40,113 nt of DNA, taken from Candidatus Aminicenantes bacterium UBA4085. Lineage in GTDB: Bacteria > Acidobacteriota > Aminicenantia > Aminicenantales > UBA4085. The notes beneath the pieces were generated by a model. That model had not been told where the DNA came from. It searched no databases and saw only the letters and a program-made list of their open reading frames with translations. Positions 24,765 to 33,050 of the stretch are shown piece after piece; within the stretch, counting starts at the first letter, position 1; each line of letters starts with the position of its first letter. The position numbers and the translations under genes are program-made. The stretch spans positions 2,896-43,008 of the forward strand of contig DFYJ01000127.1 in the NCBI GenBank assembly GCA_002383325.1, in the 5' to 3' direction.

Positions 24765-25208
24765 ATGCGTAAGTTCTTCGCCGTGTACCTTGTCTTCGCG
24801 ACGATCGTGATGGGGGGGCTTTCGGCCATCGCACAGACGACGGACCTGAAGGCGGTCTCGAAGATGACCCGTGAGAAGCAGGTCGCCAAGCAGGAGAAGG
24901 TGGATTACATCGTCGCCACGCTGGCTTCCAAGCCCGTTCAGGAAGCCATGCAGAAAGCGGGTCTCAAGCTCAATTCCAAGGATGCGGAGATGCTGGCCAA
25001 ATTCGCGCCTTCGGACAAGCTTGACTTGCTGTATTCGCAGTGCACGTTCGTCAATAAGTCCATGGCCATGGGCCAGGGCTGGAATCCCATGAACATGATC
25101 TGGATCATCATCGGCGTTACGGCCGTGGTCGTCCTGATCATACTCCTGCTCGTCCTCCTGGCGGCGGAGGAGGATTATTATTGGTACGATGATTATTATT
25201 GGTATTAA
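24765..25208 (+). CDS. Small single-pass membrane protein with Tyr/Trp/Asp-rich tail
   Basis: 147 residues, preceded by a strong AAGGAG site. A signal peptide (1-23, ending AIAQ) is followed by a soluble helical part (about 25-105) with one Cys (93), a long transmembrane helix at 112-133, and the tail EEDYYWYDDYYWY ending the protein. The tail is encoded by a direct DNA repeat (GATTATTATTGGTA twice). With a cleaved signal peptide the tail would face the cytoplasm. I do not recognise a family. The gene is followed 75 nt later by a C39-like peptidase on the same strand. Confidence 0.7.
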   Translation: MRKFFAVYLVFATIVMGGLSAIAQTTDLKAVSKMTREKQVAKQEKVDYIVATLASKPVQEAMQKAGLKLNSKDAEMLAKFAPSDKLDLLYSQCTFVNKSMAMGQGWNPMNMIWIIIGVTAVVVLIILLLVLLAAEEDYYWYDDYYWY

Positions 25209-25283
25209 TAGAATCATCACGGCCGGGCTGACGGCCGTTTGGCCGGAGACGCCGTAGCCGGCGTCCCCGTCGGGCTGAGCTTC

Positions 25284-25832
25284 ATGAAGGCCCTGGCATG
25301 GGCGCTGGCCGGCCTCCTGCTGGGGACCGCGCCGCCTCCTCAAGCGGATTTGCGCGTTCCGTTCGTCAGGCAGGAGAAGTATCTCTGTGCGGCTTCCTGC
25401 CTGGCCATGGTCAGGCTCTACTGGGGAGAGACGGTCACCCAATACGAGATCGCCGGGAAGGCGGGCTGGACGGAAGGCCGGGGTCTGACGGTCGGAAGCA
25501 TCCAGACTTATCTCGATACGCTCGACGGCTACCGGTACCGCATGGGCGCCGGCGACATCGGTCTCCTGAAGGGCTGGCTGGAGCAGGGGTGCCCCGTCAT
25601 CGTCGCGCTGGCCGGCTCATCGTCGGACATCCAACACGCCGTCGTCCTGACCGGGTTCGATCAACGGGGCTTCGTTTTCCACGACCCGGGGCGCGGCGAG
25701 GGGATGAGGCTGAAGTTCGAGAGGATGGCCAAGCGTTGGAAAGCCGGCGGCTTCTTCTACTGCCTTCTGGTGCCCAAGACTGGGCCCGCCCGTTCCGTCA
25801 GTCCCAGTCCCAGCGCGGACCCAGGTAGATAG
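25284..25832 (+). CDS. Secreted C39-family-like cysteine peptidase
   Basis: 182 residues from the ATG at 25284. A short signal peptide (MKALAWALAGLLLGTA) is followed by a papain-like C39 domain. The oxyanion Gln30 and nucleophile Cys35 lie in RQEKYLCAASCLAMV, the catalytic His118 in DIQHAVVLTGF, and Asp134 in HDPGRG. C39 domains cut leader peptides at double-Gly sites when fused to ABC transporters. This stand-alone exported form lacks the transporter and must act outside the cytoplasm. The start at 25239 would spoil the signal peptide. The last 35 nt overlap the convergent gene. Confidence 0.82.
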   Translation: MKALAWALAGLLLGTAPPPQADLRVPFVRQEKYLCAASCLAMVRLYWGETVTQYEIAGKAGWTEGRGLTVGSIQTYLDTLDGYRYRMGAGDIGLLKGWLEQGCPVIVALAGSSSDIQHAVVLTGFDQRGFVFHDPGRGEGMRLKFERMAKRWKAGGFFYCLLVPKTGPARSVSPSPSADPGR

Positions 25833-27435
25833 AGAACGACCGCGACTCCAGGTTGTAGCCCGCATAGACGGAGGCGATCTTCCGGGACAGGAAGCCGATG
25901 TCGAGGCCCAGCCCGATATCGTTGACGAAGGCGGGGGAGAAGCCCGGGACGCGGTCGAACCGATAGAGGCAGTCCCAGAACGCCACGGCCTTGAGATCGA
26001 TGAGGCTCCGCGGCGTGAGGTCGATCTCCAGCTGGGAGTTGCCCAGCAGGAAATGCTTCGAGAACAGAGAGTTTCCCGCCGTGTCGACCCGATCGAGCTG
26101 ATAGGTGTGCGCGCGCATGGCATATCTCAGGCCGGGGCCGAGGCCGAGAACCTGGTAGTCCGAGCGGTCCGGGAAGCGGGTGTTGACATAGTGGACGGCG
26201 CTCCTCCATCCGCCCCCGAGGATGCCGGCTTGGGCCGAAAGGCTCAGGAAGACGCCTCCGAACGCGCGCTTCTTCCCCGGCTCGACCTCCCCGATCTCCC
26301 ATTGGGCGCCGGCGTCGAAGTCGGCCGAGGCCGTGGACCGAGACGCTCCCAGGAGATGAAACCTTTTCCCTGCGCTGCCGCCGATGTAGCGTCGGGCGGG
26401 CGCCGACGGCTCGGAATAGGACTTGGTGAAGAAGCCCCAACGATCGTTCGTCCCTCCGAGAAAGCTCCCCACCGCCTCGATTCCCAGGCTGCCTTGGTGG
26501 AACGAGACCGCCTCGGCCGACTCGGGGAACCAGGTTTCGTCCCTGGTCCGATAGGCGAGATGCAAGTCCACGTCGCTGCGGAAGGCCAGCGTGTGGACCA
26601 GGCTCAGCGAAACGGCCTTCCGGTATTCCCGGTAGCGATACAGGAGCCCGAGGCTGTTCGGCGTCCCGCCGACCCGGTTCCATTCCAGCCGGAATTGGCT
26701 CTGCAGGATTTGGAAAGCCTCCGTGACCAGGAAATCGGCGGGGCTGTCGAAGAGCGGCGGCTTCGGGTCGATCCGGATGTCAAGATCGTATAGGCCGTCC
26801 TCCCGCGGCATCAGGAGGAGGCTGTGATGGCGGATGAAAGCCAACCTCCCCAGGAGATCCTCCAGTTCGGCCAGCTCGCGGACGCGGAAGATCCGGCCCT
26901 TGTACACCGGGAGGGCGTGCTTCAGCGTCTCGGCCCATGCGGGGGGGGCGAATCGGATGTCGTAGAGGACCGGCTTGCCGATCCGGTTCCAGTAGGCGAG
27001 GCACGGCCCGAGGTCGTCCTGGATCAGGTAGATCGAGCCGAGAAGCTCGCAGGCGGTCGCCTCATCCCCGTAGTCGTCCAGGAGGCGCTTGGCGTAGAGC
27101 TTGGCCTTCTCGAAGGCCTCGCCCATGAACGCCGCGTAGGCCAGCGATTCCGCGAGGCCGCGGCTCCGTCCGCGGGGCCAGGCGGATTCGAGGAAGGGCA
27201 GTGAGCGGGCGAAATCCTGGGCGTCGAGGAAGGCCCTTCCCAGGGCCAAGTCGACGGTTGTCGTGTCCGAGCCGAGCCGGGCGATGATCTGCCGCAAGGA
27301 TTCCGCTTCGGTCAGCCGATGCCCACCGATGAGGTGAAGGACGGCCGCGGTGTCGACGGCGGCGGGGATCTGGGCCCGAAGCGGCAGCGCCAGGGGCGCC
27401 AGCAGCAGGAGCAGCCCCATCCGGCGTATCCCCAT
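25798..27435 (-). CDS. TPR-containing outer-membrane beta-barrel protein
   Basis: 545 residues. After a signal peptide (MGIRRMGLLLLLAPLALPLRAQ), residues about 30-150 form helical TPR-like pairs (LGRAFLDAQDFARSLPFLESAW, AKRLLDDYGDEATACELLGSIY). From about 195 to the end the protein has alternating amphipathic strands and closes with a Tyr/Trp-rich segment (SIYLGPRWDWD), as in outer-membrane barrels. Function is unknown. A clear GGAGGGGG ribosome-binding site precedes the ATG. It is downstream of alr on the same strand by 16 nt, and its 3' end overlaps the C39-like gene by 35 nt. Confidence 0.72.
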   Translation of the reverse strand: MGIRRMGLLLLLAPLALPLRAQIPAAVDTAAVLHLIGGHRLTEAESLRQIIARLGSDTTTVDLALGRAFLDAQDFARSLPFLESAWPRGRSRGLAESLAYAAFMGEAFEKAKLYAKRLLDDYGDEATACELLGSIYLIQDDLGPCLAYWNRIGKPVLYDIRFAPPAWAETLKHALPVYKGRIFRVRELAELEDLLGRLAFIRHHSLLLMPREDGLYDLDIRIDPKPPLFDSPADFLVTEAFQILQSQFRLEWNRVGGTPNSLGLLYRYREYRKAVSLSLVHTLAFRSDVDLHLAYRTRDETWFPESAEAVSFHQGSLGIEAVGSFLGGTNDRWGFFTKSYSEPSAPARRYIGGSAGKRFHLLGASRSTASADFDAGAQWEIGEVEPGKKRAFGGVFLSLSAQAGILGGGWRSAVHYVNTRFPDRSDYQVLGLGPGLRYAMRAHTYQLDRVDTAGNSLFSKHFLLGNSQLEIDLTPRSLIDLKAVAFWDCLYRFDRVPGFSPAFVNDIGLGLDIGFLSRKIASVYAGYNLESRSFSIYLGPRWDWD

Positions 27436-27451
27436 GCGTCCCCCTCCGAGG

Positions 27452-28588
27452 TTAGAGAATGATCCGCTTGACCAGGGGGTTGATGCGGGTCAGCACCTCG
27501 TAAGCCGTCGTCTCGATGCGCCCGCCCAGCTCGGCTGCGGTGATGATCCGGCGGCCGTCTCGCCCGATCAGGGTGACGACGTCGCCGACCCGGCAGGGGG
27601 CATCGGTGACGTCGACGATGATCATGTCCATGGAGATCCGGCCGCGGACACGGGCCCGGCGGCCGTTGACCAGGACCTCGCCGACGCCGGACAGGCCTCG
27701 GTCGTAGCCGTGCCAGTAGCCGATGGGCACGACGGCCAGCCGGGCATCTCGATCCAGCCGCTCGGTCATATCGTAGCCGATATAGCCGCCCTTGCGGGCC
27801 GGCTTGACCTCGGAGACAACGCTTCGCCAAGCCAGGACCGGCTTGAAGCGCAGCGTACCGCCGAAGCGCAGCTCCAGCTCCTTGGAAGGCCAGAGGCCGT
27901 AGAGCGAGGCGCCGGCGCGGACCGCGTCGAGATGGTAGCGGCGATCGAGCATGGCCGCCCCGCTGGCGGCGCAGTGGGCGATGAAGCGGGCCGGCCGGCC
28001 GGGGGCCTTTTTCAGGAAGGCCAGGGCCCGGCCGAACTCGTCGAATTGGGCCCGGGTCGAGCCGGGATAGCCGGGGTCCTTAGCCGACATGAAGTGAGTG
28101 TAGACGCCGGCCAAGCCGGCCTCCAGCCGGTGCTTCCGGATGCGGGCCCAAACCTTGGGCAGGTCCTCGGGATAGAAGCCCTGCCGATGCATGCCGGTGT
28201 CGATCTTGAGGTGATAGCGCGGGCTCGGCTTGGCCTTGGCCAAGGCCTCGAGCGCGTCCCGGCCCGAGATGGTCAGGTGCAGGACGTGCTCGGCGGCCGA
28301 GGGCAGAAGATGGGGCAGGGTCGGCCCGAGGACGAGGATCGGCTTAGTCAGGCCGGATTCGCGCAAGCGGCTGCCTTCGACAACGCTGTCGACACAGAAG
28401 CCGTCCAGGCCGAGCTTCTCGCCCATGGTCGCCAGCGGCACGAGCCCGTGGCCCATGGCGTTGGACTTGCAGACCAGCCACAGGCCCGTGCGCGGCTTGA
28501 GCAGGGCCCGGAAGACGCGGACGTTGTGGCGGAAGGCGGAGGGATCGATCTCGACCCAGGTCTTGTAGCGGATTTCATCGAGGGGCAT
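27452..28588 (-). CDS. alr: Alanine racemase
   Basis: 378 residues. It converts L- to D-alanine for peptidoglycan. The cofactor lysine is Lys41 in LVCKSNAMGHG; the usual Tyr two residues before the Gly-His-Gly is replaced by Met, which is atypical. The second catalytic base is probably Tyr269 in GGYIGYDM, and the C-terminal domain has RISMDMIIVDVTD. Length and domain order are normal. It sits directly upstream of the TPR/barrel gene and is divergent from the C69 peptidase gene. The family call is firm; the Met substitution could mean altered amino-acid specificity. Confidence 0.94.
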   Translation of the reverse strand: MPLDEIRYKTWVEIDPSAFRHNVRVFRALLKPRTGLWLVCKSNAMGHGLVPLATMGEKLGLDGFCVDSVVEGSRLRESGLTKPILVLGPTLPHLLPSAAEHVLHLTISGRDALEALAKAKPSPRYHLKIDTGMHRQGFYPEDLPKVWARIRKHRLEAGLAGVYTHFMSAKDPGYPGSTRAQFDEFGRALAFLKKAPGRPARFIAHCAASGAAMLDRRYHLDAVRAGASLYGLWPSKELELRFGGTLRFKPVLAWRSVVSEVKPARKGGYIGYDMTERLDRDARLAVVPIGYWHGYDRGLSGVGEVLVNGRRARVRGRISMDMIIVDVTDAPCRVGDVVTLIGRDGRRIITAAELGGRIETTAYEVLTRINPLVKRIIL

Positions 28589-28617
28589 GGTGGCGTCCGG
28601 ATAGCGATTCGACGGGG

Positions 28618-28626
28618 ATTATAGCA
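28618..28626 (-). promoter_or_regulatory. Extended -10 promoter of alr
   Basis: TGCTATAAT on the minus strand is the same extended -10 sequence as found before 1991. Initiation near 28611 would give a leader of about 20-25 nt. No clear Shine-Dalgarno site is seen in that leader. Confidence 0.5.
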
Positions 28627-28635
28627 CGGCCGGGC

Positions 28636-28665
28636 TTGAAATAGCCGCGCCTCGCGAGGTAGATT
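28636..28665 (+). promoter_or_regulatory. Promoter of the C69 peptidase gene
   Basis: TTGAAA (28636-28641), an 18-nt spacer and TAGATT (28660-28665) lie so that the -10 ends 6 nt before the ATG at 28672. A leaderless transcript is predicted, and no ribosome-binding site is present. Confidence 0.5.
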
Positions 28666-28671
28666 GGATCC

Positions 28672-30171
28672 ATGCGACACGCGAACAAGATCTTCTTTTC
28701 ATCTTGGCTGGCGCTGCTCTTCCTGGCGGCCGCGGCGGCGGCTCTGGGCATCCAGGACGGCGAGTGCTTCACCGTGCTGGTGGGCAAGAAGGCCGGCGCA
28801 GACGGCTCGGTCATGATCGCCCACAACGAGGACGACCGGGGCGACATCCTGGTCAACCTGCGCAAGATCCCCGGCCGCGACTACGGCGCCCCGCAGAAGG
28901 TCGACCTGGGCAAGGGGGCCTTCTATGAGGCGGGAGCCCGGACCAACGGCTTCCTCTGGATCGAGGGGACAACCCAGGAGTTCGCCGACTGCTTCATCAA
29001 CGAGCACGGCTTGGTCGTCGTCTCGGACAGCTGCCCCTCGCGCATCACCCAAGGCGAGCTGGTCGACGGCGGCATCGGCTACATGCTCCGCCGTCTGGCG
29101 GCCGAGCATGCGGCCTCGGCCCGCGAGGCGGTCAAGCTGGCCGGCCGGCTCATCGAGACCTACGGCTACCGCGGCTCCGGCCGGACCTACTCTTTTGCCG
29201 ACAAGAACGAGGCCTGGATGCTGGCCGCCCTCAATGGCCGGCACTGGTGCGCCCAGCGGGTCCCCGACGACGAGATCGCGATCATTCCCAACCACTTCAC
29301 CATCCGCAGGATCGATCTCGGCGATCCGGACCATTTCCTGGCCAGCCCGGGCTTGATCGAGTACGCCGCGAAGAACGGCTGGTACGATCAGGCCAAGGAC
29401 GGCGCATTCGACTTCAAGAAGGCCTTCACCAGGCCCTCCGACAGGGACCTGACCCTGGACGGCAACACCCTCCGCCATTGGCGGGGGCTGAATCTGCTCG
29501 CGGACAAGGCCTGGGAGATCGGGCCCGACTATCCCTTCTCGACCAAGCCCGGCCGCAAGATCACGGCCGAGGCCCTGATGGCCGTCTTGCGCGACCACTA
29601 TGAGGGCACGCCCTATGACGCCACGGACGGCTACAAGACGGGAAGCCCGAACAAGACCAAGTATCGGACCATCTGCACGGCCTCGACGATCCACAGCCTG
29701 GTTGCCTCGCTCGACGCCTCGAGGCCCGCGCCTCTCCAGGTCCGCCTTTGGCTGGCCCTGGGCAAGCCCGATACGACCGTCTTTCTGCCGCTTTACCCGG
29801 GACTGGAGAAGCTCCCGCGCCAGGCCGGGACGGGGGGCCTGGAGCATGACTACACCCTCTTCTACAAGCAGCACTTCGAGGATGCCGATCTAAAGGCGGA
29901 CAAGGACAGGCTGCTGAGGACCAAGGTCCTGGCCCTGGAGAACGCGGCCGAGGCGAACTACGGTCCGATGCGGGCAGCGATCGGAACGAAGCTCGGGCCG
30001 GTGGAGAAGGAATTCCTGGCCGTCCGATCCCAGCTCGAGGCGGAAGCGGCCGCCCTCTACGTCAAGGACAAGGCCAAGGCCCTGGCCAAGCTGAGCGATT
30101 ATGTGACGAGAGCGTTCGCCACGGTCGAGGGGTTCACCGACATGCTCCTGGGAAAGCCCCAGGGAGTCTGA
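28672..30171 (+). CDS. Secreted C69-family dipeptidase
   Basis: 499 residues. A signal peptide (1-25) is followed by the C69 (PepD-type, N-terminal nucleophile) start DGECFTVLVGKKAGADGSVMIAHNEDD, with the catalytic Cys at 32. EHGLVVVSDSCPSR and GGIGYMLRRLAAEHAASAREA are typical of the family, as is YSFADKNEAWMLAALNGRHW. The family cleaves dipeptides and needs the Cys freed by processing. Export implies periplasmic or extracellular peptide use, which fits a proteolytic lifestyle. It is divergent from alr and convergent with the M28 gene, whose stop is 2 nt away. Confidence 0.92.
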   Translation: MRHANKIFFSSWLALLFLAAAAAALGIQDGECFTVLVGKKAGADGSVMIAHNEDDRGDILVNLRKIPGRDYGAPQKVDLGKGAFYEAGARTNGFLWIEGTTQEFADCFINEHGLVVVSDSCPSRITQGELVDGGIGYMLRRLAAEHAASAREAVKLAGRLIETYGYRGSGRTYSFADKNEAWMLAALNGRHWCAQRVPDDEIAIIPNHFTIRRIDLGDPDHFLASPGLIEYAAKNGWYDQAKDGAFDFKKAFTRPSDRDLTLDGNTLRHWRGLNLLADKAWEIGPDYPFSTKPGRKITAEALMAVLRDHYEGTPYDATDGYKTGSPNKTKYRTICTASTIHSLVASLDASRPAPLQVRLWLALGKPDTTVFLPLYPGLEKLPRQAGTGGLEHDYTLFYKQHFEDADLKADKDRLLRTKVLALENAAEANYGPMRAAIGTKLGPVEKEFLAVRSQLEAEAAALYVKDKAKALAKLSDYVTRAFATVEGFTDMLLGKPQGV

Positions 30172-30172
30172 T

Positions 30173-31096
30173 TCAGCGGCCCTGGGCCAGCAGCGCCCAA
30201 ACGCGCACGGCCAGCTCGGTGGTGGACGCCAGGTAGTCGAAGTCTACCGTGTCGGCCGTATCGCCCGCCCGGTGGATGTGGGGCGTCGTGTCGTCGTGGT
30301 GATACTCCTCGGTCAGGCCGACGGCCTTGAACCCGAGGCGCCGGAAGGCGGAGTGGTCCGAGCCCCGCTCCTGGGTCGTGAGGATGGGGATGGGCGGCTT
30401 CATCCCGGCCGCGACCCGGGCATACAGCTCCAGGGCGCCTTCGTAGGGGATCTCCAGCTCGATGGCCTTGTCCCCGTCCTTGTCCCAGCCCATCTGGTCG
30501 ACCGTGTACACGGAGTGAATGCGGGCCCCCTCGTCCTTGAGCTTCTGGGCGAAGGCCCGGCTTCCCCGCATGCCCCGCTCCTCTTCGTCGAAGAGAACGA
30601 AAATGAGCCGTCGGGTCAAAGGTTTCAGGCGCGACAATCGAGCCGCGGCCGCGGTAATCAGGGCCGTCCCGGTGGCGTTGTCGTTGGCTCCGGGCGCGCC
30701 GCGGACCGAGTCATAGTGGGCGCCCAAGACGACCGTCTCCGCGTTCGGATTGGCCGGGCCGGCGACAGCGTAAATGTTCTGGCCGGTCTCGCTGTAGTCC
30801 TGCGTCCGGACCTCCAGGCCCAGCTTTCTCCAGGCTTCGATGAGGAAGGCGCGGGCCTCCTTCTTGTCCTCGGCCGTGAAGCGGGCGGCGAGCTTGATGC
30901 CCGGACGGATCTCGATTCCGCCGGCCAGCTTGGAGACGATCTCCCGCTCGAGGGCTTGGATGTCGACGCCGCGCGCCGCGACAACTGACCGGGGGGTGGT
31001 CGAGCAGGCCGTGAACAGCGCCAGGACGAAGCCGAGGGCCGCAAGGCGCGCTCCTGCGGATCCAGATCGGCCAGGGACCGGGGCGGCGTTATTCAT
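30173..31096 (-). CDS. M28-family zinc aminopeptidase, lipoprotein
   Basis: 307 residues. A lipobox (LFTAC, lipid Cys at 31) follows a hydrophobic stretch, so it is probably anchored in a membrane facing the periplasm or outside. The two-zinc site of M28 peptidases is complete: His127 and Asp129 in GAHYDS, Asp139 in GANDNATG, Glu171/172 in LFDEEERG, Asp200 in YTVDQMG, and His in TPHIHRAGDT. It removes N-terminal residues from peptides and pairs in function with the neighbouring secreted C69 peptidase. A GGAG site precedes the start. Confidence 0.93.
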   Translation of the reverse strand: MNNAAPVPGRSGSAGARLAALGFVLALFTACSTTPRSVVAARGVDIQALEREIVSKLAGGIEIRPGIKLAARFTAEDKKEARAFLIEAWRKLGLEVRTQDYSETGQNIYAVAGPANPNAETVVLGAHYDSVRGAPGANDNATGTALITAAAARLSRLKPLTRRLIFVLFDEEERGMRGSRAFAQKLKDEGARIHSVYTVDQMGWDKDGDKAIELEIPYEGALELYARVAAGMKPPIPILTTQERGSDHSAFRRLGFKAVGLTEEYHHDDTTPHIHRAGDTADTVDFDYLASTTELAVRVWALLAQGR

Positions 31097-31163
31097 GGGG
31101 GATCTCCGCGGCCCACTCTAGCAACGGGAAGAGGGATGTGTCAATCGCCCCGGCCTTCCGTCC

Positions 31164-31571
31164 CTATCGTCCGCTCTTCCCGGCCGATGCGAGCCCCGCG
31201 TGCTGCTTGACCCGGGCCTTGACGATCTTTTTCACCAGGGCCGCGGGGAGAGGATGATCCGGCGTGAAGTGGATCGCTCCCTTGGTGGTCGTGAATCCCT
31301 CGATGTCCTTCCGGAATGCCTCGAGGGTCGTCCCCGGGAAGAAGCTGCAGTGGTCCTTGAAAGCGGCAAAGCCGCCCAGGTAGCCGCCGAGCTTGTACCC
31401 CGGCATGCCCCAGCTGATGCCCTCGACCGCCTTGGGTGCGGCCGCTTTGATGGCCGCCCGCACCTTCTGAAGCGCCGAGCGGGCCGGTTCGGGAACTCCC
31501 GCCAGATAGGCGTCGACATCCTTGGCGGGGGCTCGTTTCGCGGTGGGCATATTTTCCGGCTTCTTCATCAT
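31164..31571 (-). CDS. DUF1801 domain protein
   Basis: 135 residues. The DUF1801 (YdhG-like) pattern is clear: VDAYLAGVPEPARSALQKVRAAI, ISWGMPGYKLGG, FKDHCSFFPG and KGAIHFTPDHPLP. These are small cytoplasmic proteins; some relatives were proposed to handle iron, but the function is not settled. The start may be the first or second of two consecutive ATGs, after GAGAGAGGA. A basic C-terminal tail follows the domain. Confidence 0.85.
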   Translation of the reverse strand: MMKKPENMPTAKRAPAKDVDAYLAGVPEPARSALQKVRAAIKAAAPKAVEGISWGMPGYKLGGYLGGFAAFKDHCSFFPGTTLEAFRKDIEGFTTTKGAIHFTPDHPLPAALVKKIVKARVKQHAGLASAGKSGR

Positions 31572-31679
31572 TCCTCTCTCTGCCGTTTGCGGGTCGGGCC
31601 CTTCAGGAGGCGCCGTTCGGCGTCCGGACTTGGGCTTTCAATCCGTGTCAGGGTCGGCGTCGAGTGAGCAAGACGTTCA

Positions 31680-32864
31680 TCAGGGGAGCCCGGCCAGGAG
31701 AGCGCGCATCGCGGCGGTCATGGCCTTCGGGTATCTCTCGACGTCGAGGACGTGGAACTTGTATCGGGACTTCGAACCTGGCCGGGGAGCCCACGACGTG
31801 ACGCCTTTCTCGTCGCAGTGGACCTCGACGGGATCGAAGGCGAAGACGGGGTCGGGTGCTTCGCCGGCCGGGACGATGGCGCCCGCCGCCGTCACCGTCA
31901 GGCCCGCCGCATGGATGAAGCCGCCCGTGCACCACATCGGCCGCTGCTTCTCCCCCTGCCGGGCCAGGAGGGCCTCGTCCGGGGGCCCTTCCAGCCGGCG
32001 CAGCCAATCGGGTCGAAGCGCGTCCTCGGGCGAAACGTGGCCGCGCTCCGCGGCGCCCTGGCGGAACATGGAGGCGAAGTAGTTCTGGACCCTCGCCTTC
32101 AGGTGGGGAAGGATCTCTTTCTGGGCGAAGCTGTAGTAAGTGCCATGGGGCCGGGTCACCCAGGGCTTTCCATCCCCTCCCGGCGCGGCCTCGAAGCAGG
32201 GCAGCCAATAGACGGGACAGGGAAGATCGAAGATGGCGCCGTAGGAAACGGGATCCAGGGCCACATTGTACTCCAGCCGGCGGGCCAGGACCGGGTCCGG
32301 CGTTCCGGAGCCGGCATGGAGATAGATTCCGGCGCACTTGGCGGCGAAGAGCTTCGGCTCGAGCTGGCCGGCTAGGGCGACATCGCGGCTGGAGCCGAGG
32401 ATGCTGATGACGGCCGGCCGCGGCGAGGCGCGCAGGATGTCGAGAAGCGCCCGCACCCCGCCTATGTCGTCGCGGTGTTCGAGCTGATCGGCTTCCCCGG
32501 GGGTGATCCGCTTCGACGACCCGGTGATGACAGGGACCGCCAGCCCCGTGATCCGGTTCATCTGGGCCACGGCTTGAACGTCGGGATCGCTCGGATGGCT
32601 CGCGGGCGGGTGGTCGATCATGACCGCCAGCAGCCGGGCATCCCCTCGGGCGGCCAGGGCGTAGACGCAAGCCAAGTCCCAATGATCGTCGGGATCGGCG
32701 TGGGGGCGGAAGAGATCCGTGACATGGATCATCGGAACGGGTTGCCGCTGCCGCGTCTCGGATGGGGCCTTGATCATCCCGGCTGCCGCGCCGGCACTTG
32801 AGGGCTTGGCCAAGGCGGCCGCGGCAGCGCCGGCCAGGAATCCTCTTCGGGATAGGACGCTCAT
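31680..32864 (-). CDS. Tat-exported nucleoside-hydrolase-like protein
   Basis: 394 residues from the ATG at 32864, with a GGAGAG site upstream; a start at 32894 would lack it. A twin-arginine signal (LSRRGFLAGAAAAAL) is followed by a domain resembling inosine-uridine nucleoside hydrolases: VTDLFRPHADPDDHWDLACVYALA takes the place of the DTDPGxDD calcium site, and VISILGSSRDVALAG the place of the (T/L)GPLTNLA strand. The first Asp of the site is replaced by His55, so ribose binding may be altered. Function is uncertain: a secreted hydrolase or a degenerate binding protein. It is divergent from the serine-hydrolase pseudogene. Confidence 0.7.
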   Translation of the reverse strand: MSVLSRRGFLAGAAAAALAKPSSAGAAAGMIKAPSETRQRQPVPMIHVTDLFRPHADPDDHWDLACVYALAARGDARLLAVMIDHPPASHPSDPDVQAVAQMNRITGLAVPVITGSSKRITPGEADQLEHRDDIGGVRALLDILRASPRPAVISILGSSRDVALAGQLEPKLFAAKCAGIYLHAGSGTPDPVLARRLEYNVALDPVSYGAIFDLPCPVYWLPCFEAAPGGDGKPWVTRPHGTYYSFAQKEILPHLKARVQNYFASMFRQGAAERGHVSPEDALRPDWLRRLEGPPDEALLARQGEKQRPMWCTGGFIHAAGLTVTAAGAIVPAGEAPDPVFAFDPVEVHCDEKGVTSWAPRPGSKSRYKFHVLDVERYPKAMTAAMRALLAGLP

Positions 32865-32908
32865 GGGGGCTCTCCTTCCGCTCCTTGCGGTCATCTCGGC
32901 GGCTCTTC

Positions 32909-32914
32909 ATTATA
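32909..32914 (-). promoter_or_regulatory. -10 box of the nucleoside-hydrolase-like gene
   Basis: TATAAT on the minus strand, about 45 nt before the ATG at 32864 and upstream of its GGAGAG site. The -35 region (GAGAGG) is poor. On the other strand, TTGACG (32939-32944) and TTATTC after 17 nt could serve the pseudogene. Confidence 0.4.
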
Positions 32915-33050
32915 CGACGAATTCTACCGTCCCTCTCCTTGACGCGCATCCGAAGGAGTCGTTATTCTGAGCCCGCGGATGTGACGCCGGAGACGAATCT
33001 GCAACCTTTTTCCAGTCTCGGAGTATGGTCCCATAGAGGGAGCGTGCCCC

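Noticed and set aside
31648..32949. A 433-codon Arg/Pro-rich frame overlapping the nucleoside-hydrolase-like gene
   Set aside because: It is the same strand in a shifted frame with very biased composition; the Tat signal and hydrolase motifs are in the other frame.
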